From the NCBI GenBank assembly GCA_017460085.1, contig JAFUBQ010000013.1:62001-126000 (forward strand): a stretch of 64,000 nt of DNA, given 5' to 3'. This stretch comes from Alphaproteobacteria bacterium. GTDB taxonomy: Bacteria > Pseudomonadota > Alphaproteobacteria > RF32 > CAG-239. This document shows, piece by piece, positions 6,842 through 14,985 of this stretch. Numbering within the stretch: the first letter of the stretch is position 1; each line of letters starts with the position of its first letter. The position numbers and the translations under genes were made by a program. The notes beneath the pieces are model-generated. The model saw only the letters and a program-made list of their open reading frames with translations. It was not told the DNA's origin and made no database searches.

Positions 6842-8476
6842 CTATTCGGAATCAGCGGAATTTGACTCATTTTTGCTGTATTTTTCACGCAGTTTTTTCA
6901 ATGTATCCCAATCCTGCATTTTGAATGCGTGCAGGGCTTCCAACGGATATGTCATAGATTTCCCATCTCCGATGTAAGGTATAGTTTCTCTCGTAATTCG
7001 TTGCTTGTCTGCCATACGCTTCTTTGCCAGATTGTCCTTGGACATTCCGAGATAATATGCAGCATACTTCGGTCGCAAGAAACCGCTCTCACAAGCAATC
7101 TTATAAGCTTGGATGTCAAATTCTTCCGGTGCTTCATAGTTTGTTTTAATAATACCTGCTTGTTCTGCCGCCGCTTGTAATCCGCTTGCCATCAAAGAAT
7201 TGGCAAATTGATTTATGGAATCATCCAGTTCTTGTGATGGTTCGGCATTAAACGAAACGTTCTGGAACTTTGAATACTTGCTGAAATAGCATTTATCAAC
7301 CATAAAAGGCTTCATAAACGCTACGTTTTTAAGATTCAAATTCGTTTCCGATTTCTTGCTAATATTAGAAAACGTCAATGTTCCGTTTATTATAGTATTT
7401 TCTATGTGAACCATATTTTCGGCCATATCAGGTTCATCTTGAATATCGGCTATGATTGTTGTGCTGTTAATCCCGAAATAACAATTCAGAATATCCAATA
7501 CATACGGCATATGTTTGCTGTTTGTGCATGAGCCAAATTCCGATTGTCCTAAAAACTTACATTTTAGGAAGCATAAATGTCTGTTCGGAGCCACGTAAAG
7601 TACCCTAAATCTTTTTTTAAATACACAGTCATAAAAGAATATCGGAAGCTCTACAGAAGTTATAGTTCTCTCTATATCATGGTTAAATACGCAATTTTTA
7701 ATGCCGATTTCCTCAAATATTCCGTACTTATTATCCAGTAATTCTTCATAGATATTGATACTTTCGTAGGAATTAAAATTGATATTTTGCAGCAGCAAAG
7801 CGCTATTTTTGATAACAAAATACTCTGATATGGTCGGATTCACCTTCAATAATGCTGTTTTATCGTATTTAATGCGATAATTTGAAATAACTCCATTCAC
7901 AATATCCGGAGCAATAAATTTGGAAAATCCGGTCAGAATATATTTGATAAAATCCTCAATCAGAGGGAATAACTCTCCAGGAAGCGTCTTTTTGATTTTT
8001 ACTTCTTTAACATAATAATCAAAGTACCAAAGAGTTGTATAGTGCTGCTCAATATCGAGCACCAACTGTCCGTTTTCATCTTGTTGGGATACCAGATGTT
8101 TGCCGATGCCATTACAATCAGTCATATACCTTATGAATTTAGCAATATCCAATTCTTCGCCATCTGTGATAAATTTAGAAAATTCTTTCTCCAATTTTTT
8201 ATCCAGCTCTGCATCGGCTTCCAAACAACAGGATAGCATTCGGATGTATTTTTCTTCTATAATTTCTAAAAGCGAATTTATGTTTTCAGCTTCAGCGAAA
8301 GCATTGTTTACTGCAAGTTCGTGCTCGATATAGGTCTTTAGTAAGAACGGCTCTATGTCCTTTTCATATGAATAATTGATTTCATCACCGCCGGCCTTAT
8401 TTTTCAAAAATAATTCATTCATGTGTTCTTGAAAAGTATCAACTCTTTTTATTCCATAATTACCAGCTCTACTCAT
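6842..8476 (-). CDS. beta-helix-like protein with C-terminal HTH
   Basis: The first about 170 residues of this 544-aa protein are helical and acidic. Residues about 210-420 contain many short repeating strands (NINFNSYESI, KNCVFNHDI, DILNCYFGI, NGTLTFSNI, KNVAFMKPF), which suggest a right-handed beta-helix. Near residues 465-525, the stretch RPKYAAYYLGMSKDNLAKKR through IPYIGDGKSMTYPLEALHAF resembles the winged HTH of excisionase/MerR-like HTH_17 proteins. The combination is unusual. The ATG at 8476 follows AAGGCGAAAG and is preferred over a GTG at 8491. The function is unknown; DNA binding is inferred from the C-terminus only. Confidence 0.6.
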   Translation of the reverse strand: MSRAGNYGIKRVDTFQEHMNELFLKNKAGGDEINYSYEKDIEPFLLKTYIEHELAVNNAFAEAENINSLLEIIEEKYIRMLSCCLEADAELDKKLEKEFSKFITDGEELDIAKFIRYMTDCNGIGKHLVSQQDENGQLVLDIEQHYTTLWYFDYYVKEVKIKKTLPGELFPLIEDFIKYILTGFSKFIAPDIVNGVISNYRIKYDKTALLKVNPTISEYFVIKNSALLLQNINFNSYESINIYEELLDNKYGIFEEIGIKNCVFNHDIERTITSVELPIFFYDCVFKKRFRVLYVAPNRHLCFLKCKFLGQSEFGSCTNSKHMPYVLDILNCYFGINSTTIIADIQDEPDMAENMVHIENTIINGTLTFSNISKKSETNLNLKNVAFMKPFMVDKCYFSKYSKFQNVSFNAEPSQELDDSINQFANSLMASGLQAAAEQAGIIKTNYEAPEEFDIQAYKIACESGFLRPKYAAYYLGMSKDNLAKKRMADKQRITRETIPYIGDGKSMTYPLEALHAFKMQDWDTLKKLREKYSKNESNSADSE

Positions 8477-8586
8477 TTCTTTCGCCTTCACTGTTAATGA
8501 TATGGTGAAATGCTAATCCCAAATGTTAAAGATTTGGCTAACAAGTGTTACAAAGTGTTAAAAATGCAGGGTGGGTAGGGAAGATA

Positions 8587-9066
8587 TCAGCCCAAACCAG
8601 AGCGTTTTAGAAAACGATTGAGTGTCATACGCTGCACACCCAGAATGCGGGCAATTTGTGCCTTTTTTAGCCCTTTGGCCAGCAACTCCTCAATCTTCTT
8701 GGCATTCTTGGTCAATTTAAGTTTCTTGGCTTCTGCACCCATCGGACGACCGAGACGAACACCGGCAGCCCTCCGGTTATCCAAAGAAGATTTGGTGCGC
8801 TGCGAAATCAAGTTGCGCTCAATCTGCGCCGAAAGCCCGAACGCAAAGGCCAACACCTGCGATTGAATATCATTGCCGAGGTGGTAGTTTTCTTTAATCG
8901 TAATAACTTGGCAATTTTTAGCTAAACAGGTCTGTAAAATCCCCATTACTTCTAACAATGAGCGCCCAAGCCGTGAAATTTCGGTGGCAATTAAAACATC
9001 ATTTTCTTGTAATTCTTCTAATAATGCTCCGAGTTTGCGCTTTTTGAACCGAATTGTTTTGCCGTA
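8587..9066 (-). pseudogene. 5'-truncated serine recombinase
   Basis: The frame encodes the C-terminal two thirds of a recombinase of the same family as 13187-13780 and 19646-20254. Present are the ATEISRLGRSLLEVMGILQ segment, the long helix with SAQIERNLISQRT, and the terminal HTH (KAQIARILGVQRMTLNRFLK). The in-frame sequence can be followed upstream of the first internal ATG to KRKLGALL and then loses similarity. The N-terminal beta-strand with the catalytic Ser is missing. It is a dead copy, and the only one of the three local relatives without an adjacent inverted-repeat switch. Confidence 0.75.
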
Positions 9067-9164
9067 AATAAAGGTTATATTATTTAAGTAACATAGGAAA
9101 CATAAGGAGTTTCAACGGGTTTACAGACGTAAAATAATCGGACTTCATCGGTGTCAAAGCCAAA

Positions 9165-9190
9165 TGAACACAATCGTTCATTTGTGTTCA
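9165..9190. promoter_or_regulatory. inverted repeat upstream of nuclease gene
   Basis: TGAACACAA (9165-9173) and TTGTGTTCA (9182-9190) form a 9-bp dyad about 35 bp before the nuclease start. It could be an operator or an mRNA leader hairpin. Confidence 0.35.
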
Positions 9191-9223
9191 GATATTCCCA
9201 AGCATAAACAACGGAGAAAAAAG

Positions 9224-9649
9224 ATGCGCAAAACTTTGGGGACGATTGCTTTATTTTTGGAACTGATAACCGGCACGGCTAATGCCGAAATGTTGCCGAT
9301 TACGCTGCTGAAAGTTACGGACGGCGATACAATTAAGGCACTGGTGAACGGCGAAAAGGAGAGTATTCGCCTGCTGGACATAGACTGTTATGAAACAAGT
9401 AAGAACCCACGGGCAATTTGGCAGGGCGAATATTATCATTTATCGGTCGGGCAGGTAATGCAAAAAGGGGAATATTCCAAACAACGCCTGAAAGACCTGC
9501 TCGGCAAACGTAAGGATTTGAAACTGGAGTGGAACAAACGAGACCGTTATAGACGCATCCTCGGCAGGGTATATTTAGACGACCGCAACATCAACGACTA
9601 TATGCTTTCCTCCGGCGGCTGCGAAAAATACGTAGAGCGGAAGAAGTAA
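9224..9649 (+). CDS. exported staphylococcal-nuclease-like protein
   Basis: Residues 1-21 of this 141-aa protein (MRKTLGTIALFLELITGTANA) form a signal peptide. I therefore moved the start to the ATG at 9224, which follows GGAGAAAA; the earlier ATG at 9164 would add a basic non-signal extension. The mature part is an SNase (thermonuclease, OB-fold) domain: VTDGDTIKALV, then IRLLDIDCYET (catalytic Arg and Glu), then DRYRRILGRVYL (second catalytic Arg). Ca2+-dependent phosphodiesterase activity in the periplasm or outside the cell is expected. Small exported SNases are common on mobile islands. The stop is 22 bp before the next gene. Confidence 0.85.
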   Translation: MRKTLGTIALFLELITGTANAEMLPITLLKVTDGDTIKALVNGEKESIRLLDIDCYETSKNPRAIWQGEYYHLSVGQVMQKGEYSKQRLKDLLGKRKDLKLEWNKRDRYRRILGRVYLDDRNINDYMLSSGGCEKYVERKK

Positions 9650-9671
9650 TGGAACTTGGTGAAGTAATGAT

Positions 9672-9989
9672 ATGAGCAAATATAAAGATTTTTTAGTCGT
9701 AGAGAGTGATTGTGATATCGGAGAAATGTCGGCAGGTCAGATACTTGATTTTATCAAGGCGCCAGATATTAAAAACGCAGCTAAAATTGCTAAAAATAGG
9801 GGATATAACATTCATCAAAATGCCGCCATTATCGAGAATACATCGCTGAATATAAGCACACAGAAGCTTTCTGTGATTGCCGAAACAATCCGCAAAATGA
9901 TTGATGAAGGCCTGGATGATAAGCAGCTCTCCGCACACAAAAGAGAATTAAGACAAATAAAGAGATTGCTCCGACAAATAAATGCGTAA
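9672..9989 (+). CDS. hypothetical protein
   Basis: This 105-aa protein has no recognised family. It is mainly helical, with a basic C-terminal helix (KRELRQIKRLLRQINA). It has no signal peptide or membrane helix. It follows the nuclease gene closely in the same direction, so co-transcription is likely. The ribosome site (TGAAG) is weak. Confidence 0.5.
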   Translation: MSKYKDFLVVESDCDIGEMSAGQILDFIKAPDIKNAAKIAKNRGYNIHQNAAIIENTSLNISTQKLSVIAETIRKMIDEGLDDKQLSAHKRELRQIKRLLRQINA

Positions 9990-10040
9990 AAGTCATTGAA
10001 TTAACGAAAGGAGATTCAATAGGATAGATTATTAGGAAAA

Positions 10041-12239
10041 TTACAATATTTCTTTTTGGGTACGCTCTTTTTCGTAAGCTGATAGCTTTTGAGTTACAAA
10101 TTCGCTATTTTGTTTAATATATTTAATAAAGGTCGCAGAAGAAATACCTTGCGGTACACTGCTATCTATTTTTTTTATGGCTGTCGTAGGTATATCAAAT
10201 TCCAATAATAGGCTTGCCCTTTCAGATACATAATCATTTTCTATCATAGAAATAAAATAGGAATAGTCACCCGCAGGAACGCCTTTTTTACTACATATGA
10301 ATTTTTGTATTTCATTAAAAGCTCCAAACCATTTAGGAATTTTATAATCAAACCAATGTCGTTGGATTTGTAAAGCATGTATCATTGCCCAATTATAATC
10401 CTTGTTAAGTGTATCATGATAATAGGATACTTCATTTTTTATAATTGTGCTTAAACTCCTAACATTATTGCACTTTTGTATAATAGTGGCTAGTTTTCGG
10501 GGTGATACATTTTGGGTTTCAGATTTTTTTAATAAATGCTTGAAACATAAGTTAAGTATGAATTCTGCCTGGTCAAAATTTGGAAAATTATACCATTGCA
10601 ACAAAGGATAAGCTGTAATAAAATCTGAGTTGATATAATCGTAAATAGACTTTTGACCGTCTATACTGAGACCTGTAGATTTATACAATTCCAGCTCATC
10701 ATCAGGTAATTGCATAAGTTCTTTGTATTCTTTAGACCCTTTATCTTTTATATCTTCTTCAGGAGTTTGGGCTAATATTTCTTTGCATAGAGGATTTTCT
10801 TGGTCTACAAATGGTATATCAACGCTCATATCTTTTTCTTTAATGCTGGGGTAAAAGTTATATAATACTCCCGTATAGTGCTTGAACATTCGTCCAGAAC
10901 GTCCCTTGATGTTTTTATAATCAAAATAATCGATTTTATTATTAGTTTTTCCTCGCCAATCATTATATAATATAACGTTTTTTGCAGATGTGTTGACACC
11001 TTCTATAATAGTTGATGTACAAAATAAATATTTTAGTGTCACTCCATTATTAAAATAATCCATAATCGCTGCATTTATATGTTTTGGAAAAGCACCATTG
11101 TGTAACCCTATTTTGTGTTTTAAGCATAAAATAACATCCCATTTATAAGAGAAATTATCACAAATCCACGAAATTAATGGAACATTGTGTTCTGTGTTTT
11201 GAAATTTATAATTTGTATTTTCTAAGTATTTTGCAAAACTAATAGCTGTATCAGTTGCTTTTTCGGGAGAAGAACAATAAATGATAGTTTGCCCATCGAG
11301 GTTTTCTAATACATTAAATAGTTTCAATTCTTTAATGTCTTTTTTCCTATCAGAATAATATTTGTTTCCATTTTTTATTTCTTGCTCCTCATTTACCACA
11401 AGGCTATATTTATACCTTTTGAATATCACGTTATATTTTTCTATGAAGTCTTGTGATATTGTATCTATATTTGGACCCAAGAAATAAAAACGAGACTTAT
11501 GGAAATTTAATATCTTACTACATGCATTATTGAGAATTTCATACCGTTCATCAGCTCTTTTCTGACTTATTTTATAAAATTCATCTAAAATAAAAAAGTC
11601 TATTCTAGGTAAATCTTTATATTCCATAACTCTTTCAGCAGTCAACAGAAAGAGATTTCTCTTTTCATTAGTCGGTTTATCCGATACACGAACAATAATT
11701 TGATATATATCATCATATTTTCGTAAATTATTTCTTGTTTCGTTTAATAAAGCGAGGGTCGGCTGTATAATTAGAATATTGTTATACTTTGCACTTGCAA
11801 CAATTTCTTCAATTAATAAACTTTTCCCAAAACTGGTCGGAGCACTTACAACAATATTTCTTTCTGTGTTTAATAGTAATTCTTTTACTTCATTTTGAGC
11901 TTCATGAAAATAGATTTGAGTATCGGATTTAATAAATTCGGATTTATGTAATTCTTTTTGTATTTCCATTCTTAGATTATTAAAATCTAACTTATCTTTG
12001 TCTTTTTCTAAATAAGGATAAAAACCACATTGTGCTATTATATCAGTGTATAATTGTCTGTAATTGTTAGGGACATTATTCCAATACTCTAAAATATAAA
12101 CTACAATTTCTCTAGCTTTAATTTGGTTATCTTCATTATCAGATAGCATATAGTTAATATATTTTGCCAAAACAAAGTAATCGTCTCTTTCTAAACTATT
12201 ATTTTTTATTTTATTTACATATTCAAGGTATTGACTCAT
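10041..12239 (-). CDS. hamB: HamB, Hachiman defence helicase
   Basis: This 732-aa superfamily-2 helicase has the HamB layout. Motif I is SAPTSFGKS (residues about 132-140), motif II is ILDEFYK (DEFY rather than DEAD), and motif VI is IKGRSGRMF, with a long helical C-terminal region. In the known Hachiman system HamB senses DNA ends and releases the HamA nuclease when phage or damaged DNA is met. Its ATG overlaps the hamA stop by 4 bp, so the two are translationally coupled. No frameshifts or missing motifs are apparent. It lies between a dead recombinase plus nuclease region and a live recombinase gene. Confidence 0.87.
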   Translation of the reverse strand: MSQYLEYVNKIKNNSLERDDYFVLAKYINYMLSDNEDNQIKAREIVVYILEYWNNVPNNYRQLYTDIIAQCGFYPYLEKDKDKLDFNNLRMEIQKELHKSEFIKSDTQIYFHEAQNEVKELLLNTERNIVVSAPTSFGKSLLIEEIVASAKYNNILIIQPTLALLNETRNNLRKYDDIYQIIVRVSDKPTNEKRNLFLLTAERVMEYKDLPRIDFFILDEFYKISQKRADERYEILNNACSKILNFHKSRFYFLGPNIDTISQDFIEKYNVIFKRYKYSLVVNEEQEIKNGNKYYSDRKKDIKELKLFNVLENLDGQTIIYCSSPEKATDTAISFAKYLENTNYKFQNTEHNVPLISWICDNFSYKWDVILCLKHKIGLHNGAFPKHINAAIMDYFNNGVTLKYLFCTSTIIEGVNTSAKNVILYNDWRGKTNNKIDYFDYKNIKGRSGRMFKHYTGVLYNFYPSIKEKDMSVDIPFVDQENPLCKEILAQTPEEDIKDKGSKEYKELMQLPDDELELYKSTGLSIDGQKSIYDYINSDFITAYPLLQWYNFPNFDQAEFILNLCFKHLLKKSETQNVSPRKLATIIQKCNNVRSLSTIIKNEVSYYHDTLNKDYNWAMIHALQIQRHWFDYKIPKWFGAFNEIQKFICSKKGVPAGDYSYFISMIENDYVSERASLLLEFDIPTTAIKKIDSSVPQGISSATFIKYIKQNSEFVTQKLSAYEKERTQKEIL

Positions 12240-13105
12240 GATTTACCGCACCCTTTATCAATACGTTTATAATACTCCTCTATTAGTTTGTCTTTGTCAG
12301 GAATTGGAAATAGCATTAGTACTATTGATAAACAGCTAGGTTTATTAATATCTTTATTTCTAAAATAAGCATCCAATTCTCTCATTTCTTTTTCATACAT
12401 CTCAATAAATTCTTTTGAAACACGGGAATGCTTTGTATATTCATCATACGTATACGTGCATAGCAATGGTACATATAGTTCGTCAATAACTTCATCTAAT
12501 GTGTTCGCACTTCGTAATTTTAATTCCCAATCATCTATTTGCTGAATTGTAGGCATTACGATGCTTTTTTGAATTTTTTCATCAGATGAATGGGTTAATG
12601 CGGAAATCTTTACAAATTGCTTTCTAGCATAATCAGCGGTAAAATGTTTTTTTATATCATCAACAAGAGCATCAATACCTTTTTTACCCACTTTAAACAT
12701 TTTACTTTCACCTAGCACTAGGATTTTTTTATCTGGTTTAGGTAAAATATGAATTACATCAAAACTTTTAGCATTTGTATTTTTATCAACAGCGAAATAA
12801 AATCTCCCTGTTAGGGGAAAAGTGTTTAGGTATTTACGCAACAATGCATGGAGTATAATTTCTCCCAAATCGCCTTCTTTTTGAGGATTACGCTTTTCTT
12901 TATATAATTTCTCACAAGCATTGAAAAATTTTTGATGTGATTGAGGGTTGTTAATATTACAATAATCTATTCCAAATACAAATTCTAAAAGAGAATCCAT
13001 AAGTATATCTAAAAGTTCCTGAGATTTATCCCCGTTCTCATCAAAATTTAGATAGTATGTTTTTAATTCTTTTTCATTTATATATTGTATAGCTACATTT
13101 TCCAT
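12236..13105 (-). CDS. hamA: HamA, Hachiman effector nuclease (DUF1837)
   Basis: This 289-aa protein has the DUF1837 signature. EGDLGEIILHALLRKY lies near residues 78-92, SFDVIHI near 114-120, and LGESKMFKVGKKGIDALVDD from about 131 follows. The spaced Glu, Asp and ExK (E82, D116, E133/K135) fit a PD-(D/E)XK nuclease core. In Hachiman, HamA is held by HamB and degrades DNA non-specifically when released. I start at the ATG at 13105. An upstream TTG start at 13165 would place the -35 and -10 of a good promoter inside the coding sequence. Confidence 0.87.
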   Translation of the reverse strand: MENVAIQYINEKELKTYYLNFDENGDKSQELLDILMDSLLEFVFGIDYCNINNPQSHQKFFNACEKLYKEKRNPQKEGDLGEIILHALLRKYLNTFPLTGRFYFAVDKNTNAKSFDVIHILPKPDKKILVLGESKMFKVGKKGIDALVDDIKKHFTADYARKQFVKISALTHSSDEKIQKSIVMPTIQQIDDWELKLRSANTLDEVIDELYVPLLCTYTYDEYTKHSRVSKEFIEMYEKEMRELDAYFRNKDINKPSCLSIVLMLFPIPDKDKLIEEYYKRIDKGCGKS

Positions 13106-13111
13106 ATAACA

Positions 13112-13141
13112 ACTATATGAAAAATAATAAAACAATGTCAA
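13112..13141 (-). promoter_or_regulatory. hamA promoter, probably leaderless
   Basis: TTGACA (13136-13141), an 18-bp spacer and TATAGT (13112-13117) read toward hamA. Only 6 nt separate the -10 from the ATG at 13105, and no ribosome binding site is visible. Transcription starting the usual 6-7 nt after the -10 would begin at or next to the A of the start codon. Confidence 0.6.
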
Positions 13142-13186
13142 CTGTAATAATATATATCTACGCAAGAAACTGCATTTTATTATACA

Positions 13187-13780
13187 TTATAAAACCCAGC
13201 ATTCCTTAACATACCTATGTAAAGTGTTCCAATCGCAGCCGAGGAGACGGGCAATTTCGGCTTTAGATACGTGTTTATCAAGCAATTCCTTGATTTTGTT
13301 GTGCTTTTTCTTCAATTTGCGATAAGTGCTGCCACGAGGGCGACCAATGTGTTTTCCTTCGGCTTTTACACGTTTTAGGGATTCTCTGGTGCGGTCTGAT
13401 ATCAGTTGGCGTTCTATTTCACTGGCAAGAGAAAAAGCAAAGGCTAACACTTTGCTTTGAATGTCTGCGCCAAGCCTGTAATTCTCTTTTAAAGTCCAGA
13501 TTTGGCATTCTTTTTCAAGACATTGCTGCAAAATTCCCATAACTTCAAGCAAATTGCGTCCTAAACGACTTAATTCAGTTGCAATTAAAATATCATCTTT
13601 CTTAAGTTTTTTAAGCAAACTACCGAGTTTTCGTTCATTTAAAGGTTTTCGTGACGATATGGTCTCGCATACCCATTTATCAATCTGAATACCATTGCTC
13701 TCGGCAAAAGTCGTAATTTCGTGGGTTTGGTTTTCTAAATGCTGCTGCTCGGTGCTGACTCTGATATATCCGTAAATCAT
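13187..13780 (-). CDS. serine recombinase (resolvase/invertase)
   Basis: This complete 197-aa small serine recombinase has an N-terminal catalytic domain beginning MIYGYIRVS (catalytic S9), the ELSRLGRN active-site segment, the long E helix (SEIERQLISDRTRESLKRV), and a C-terminal HTH (KAEIARLLGCDWNTLHRYVK). It is closely similar to 19646-20254 and to the dead copy at 8587. Its 5' end faces a 128-bp segment bounded by 15-bp inverted repeats in front of the R-M operon. It is therefore the natural candidate for the enzyme that flips this segment. Resolvase activity on another site is the alternative. Confidence 0.88.
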   Translation of the reverse strand: MIYGYIRVSTEQQHLENQTHEITTFAESNGIQIDKWVCETISSRKPLNERKLGSLLKKLKKDDILIATELSRLGRNLLEVMGILQQCLEKECQIWTLKENYRLGADIQSKVLAFAFSLASEIERQLISDRTRESLKRVKAEGKHIGRPRGSTYRKLKKKHNKIKELLDKHVSKAEIARLLGCDWNTLHRYVKECWVL

Positions 13781-13850
13781 TGTAAATCCTTTTGTTTGTA
13801 ATTATTTATTCGGATTTCACAATAACTTATAACAAAACAAATACTGAAAT

Positions 13851-14008
13851 AAACCCACCGATTTTGATGATAAAAATTTGATTGCCTAAAAATTTAGTGG
13901 AGATAGATATTAAAAAACTTGAATTTCAGAGCCTTTCTGTTAATAATGATTTTATATTTTAATATTACAAACGGGTTAATTTTAATACTGAAAAAAATCG
14001 GTGGGTTT
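13851..14008. promoter_or_regulatory. candidate invertible promoter segment for the R-M operon
   Basis: Perfect 15-bp inverted repeats AAACCCACCGATTTT (13851-13865) and its complement (13994-14008) bound 128 bp. The right repeat ends 2 bp before the ATG of the R-M operon and contains its GGTGGG ribosome-site-like stretch. Promoter-like pairs exist in both directions inside: TTGAAT (13919-13924)-17 bp-AATAAT (13942-13947) rightward, and TTAACC-17 bp-TATAAA (TATAAA at 13951-13956) leftward. Outer and inner flanks are direct repeats: AATACTGAAA precedes both cores (13840, 13984) and GATGA follows both (13866, 14010). Confidence 0.7.
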
Positions 14009-14010
14009 TG

Positions 14011-14985
14011 ATGAGTGTGGCAGTTGAGCAAAATGAGGAGATTGATATCTTGGAGCAAGACATTCAGGATATCAGCCCATTTCTGCTTAAAATACTGTTA
14101 GAAGATAAGACTACAGGCAAATTTATACGTTTTGCTTGCGATGAATACCTTAAATATGGCGAAGCATATGCCGCAGACAAAGAGATTTATCCTGAACTGA
14201 TTATCGGAAACAATACCAAAATTATCCAACCACGCACAGCCAAAAGCAAAGATGAACAAATAAACCGCACACGTAAGGCAGCAGAAGTTTTTACGCCAAG
14301 TTGGATATGTAATGAAATGAATAATCATTGTGATGAACAGTGGTTTGGTCGTCCAAATGTTTTTAATACACCTAATGGGCACGACTGGACACCTAATCCT
14401 GAACCGATAACATTTCCTGAAGATGGCAAGAACAAACGTGCTGGTTGGATGAAATATGTTGATTCTAAACGTTTGGAAATAACTTGCGGTGAGGCTCCAT
14501 ATTTGGTTAGCCGCTATGATACAACAACGGGAGAGTTTTTGCCGATAGTTAAGCGTATCGGTATTTTAGACCGCAAACTCCGCATAGTTAATGAAAATAC
14601 GAACAATGAAACAGATTGGTATAAATGGGCAAAACGAGCCTTTGAAAGCACTTATGGCTATGAATATCAGGGCGATAATCTGCTTTTAGCCCGTGAAAAC
14701 CTGCTCTGGACGTTTATTGACTATTATCAGCAGCGATTTGGTATTGAGCCGACATTGGTTCAGAAAAAGCAGATTGCCAACGTAATTGCGTGGAATGTAT
14801 GGCAGATGGACGGATTGAATGACACTGTGCCGTTCGCAACTTCGGAAGAAAATGATAACCAATTAGAATTGTTTGATGATTTACCGAAGATTTATACCCC
14901 AATGCTCTGCAAGATGAAAGACTGGCGGAGTAAAGAGATTTTTTATTTCCAAGACCTAAAGAAAGGAACAAAAAATGAAATTTGA
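14011..14985 (+). CDS. R-M subunit, methyltransferase-like N-terminal component
   Basis: This 324-aa protein resembles 'restriction endonuclease subunit M' proteins. RKAAEVFTPSWICNEMNN is the motif-X-like start common in adenine methyltransferases. EITCGEAPYLVSRYDTTTGE lies where the S-adenosylmethionine site is expected, followed by YGYEYQGDNLLLARENLL. It lacks the NPPY catalytic motif, which opens the next gene. The start is the ATG at 14011, two bases after the inverted repeat of the switch; the preceding TTG is less likely. It overlaps the next gene by 11 bp. Together the three genes make one R-M module whose expression may be phase-variable. Confidence 0.7.
   Translation: MSVAVEQNEEIDILEQDIQDISPFLLKILLEDKTTGKFIRFACDEYLKYGEAYAADKEIYPELIIGNNTKIIQPRTAKSKDEQINRTRKAAEVFTPSWICNEMNNHCDEQWFGRPNVFNTPNGHDWTPNPEPITFPEDGKNKRAGWMKYVDSKRLEITCGEAPYLVSRYDTTTGEFLPIVKRIGILDRKLRIVNENTNNETDWYKWAKRAFESTYGYEYQGDNLLLARENLLWTFIDYYQQRFGIEPTLVQKKQIANVIAWNVWQMDGLNDTVPFATSEENDNQLELFDDLPKIYTPMLCKMKDWRSKEIFYFQDLKKGTKNEI

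Noticed and set aside
8587-8958. Complete 123-aa recombinase
   Set aside because: The frame continues upstream without a start and the catalytic N-terminus is absent. It is a truncated gene.
10041-12239. Stand-alone DEAD-box RNA helicase or type I restriction subunit
   Set aside because: The DEFY motif, overall length and 4-bp overlap with a DUF1837 gene fit HamB. No specificity or methylase subunit accompanies it.
13106-13165. N-terminal extension of HamA from a TTG
   Set aside because: The extension encodes the -35 and -10 of the likely promoter and does not resemble the family.
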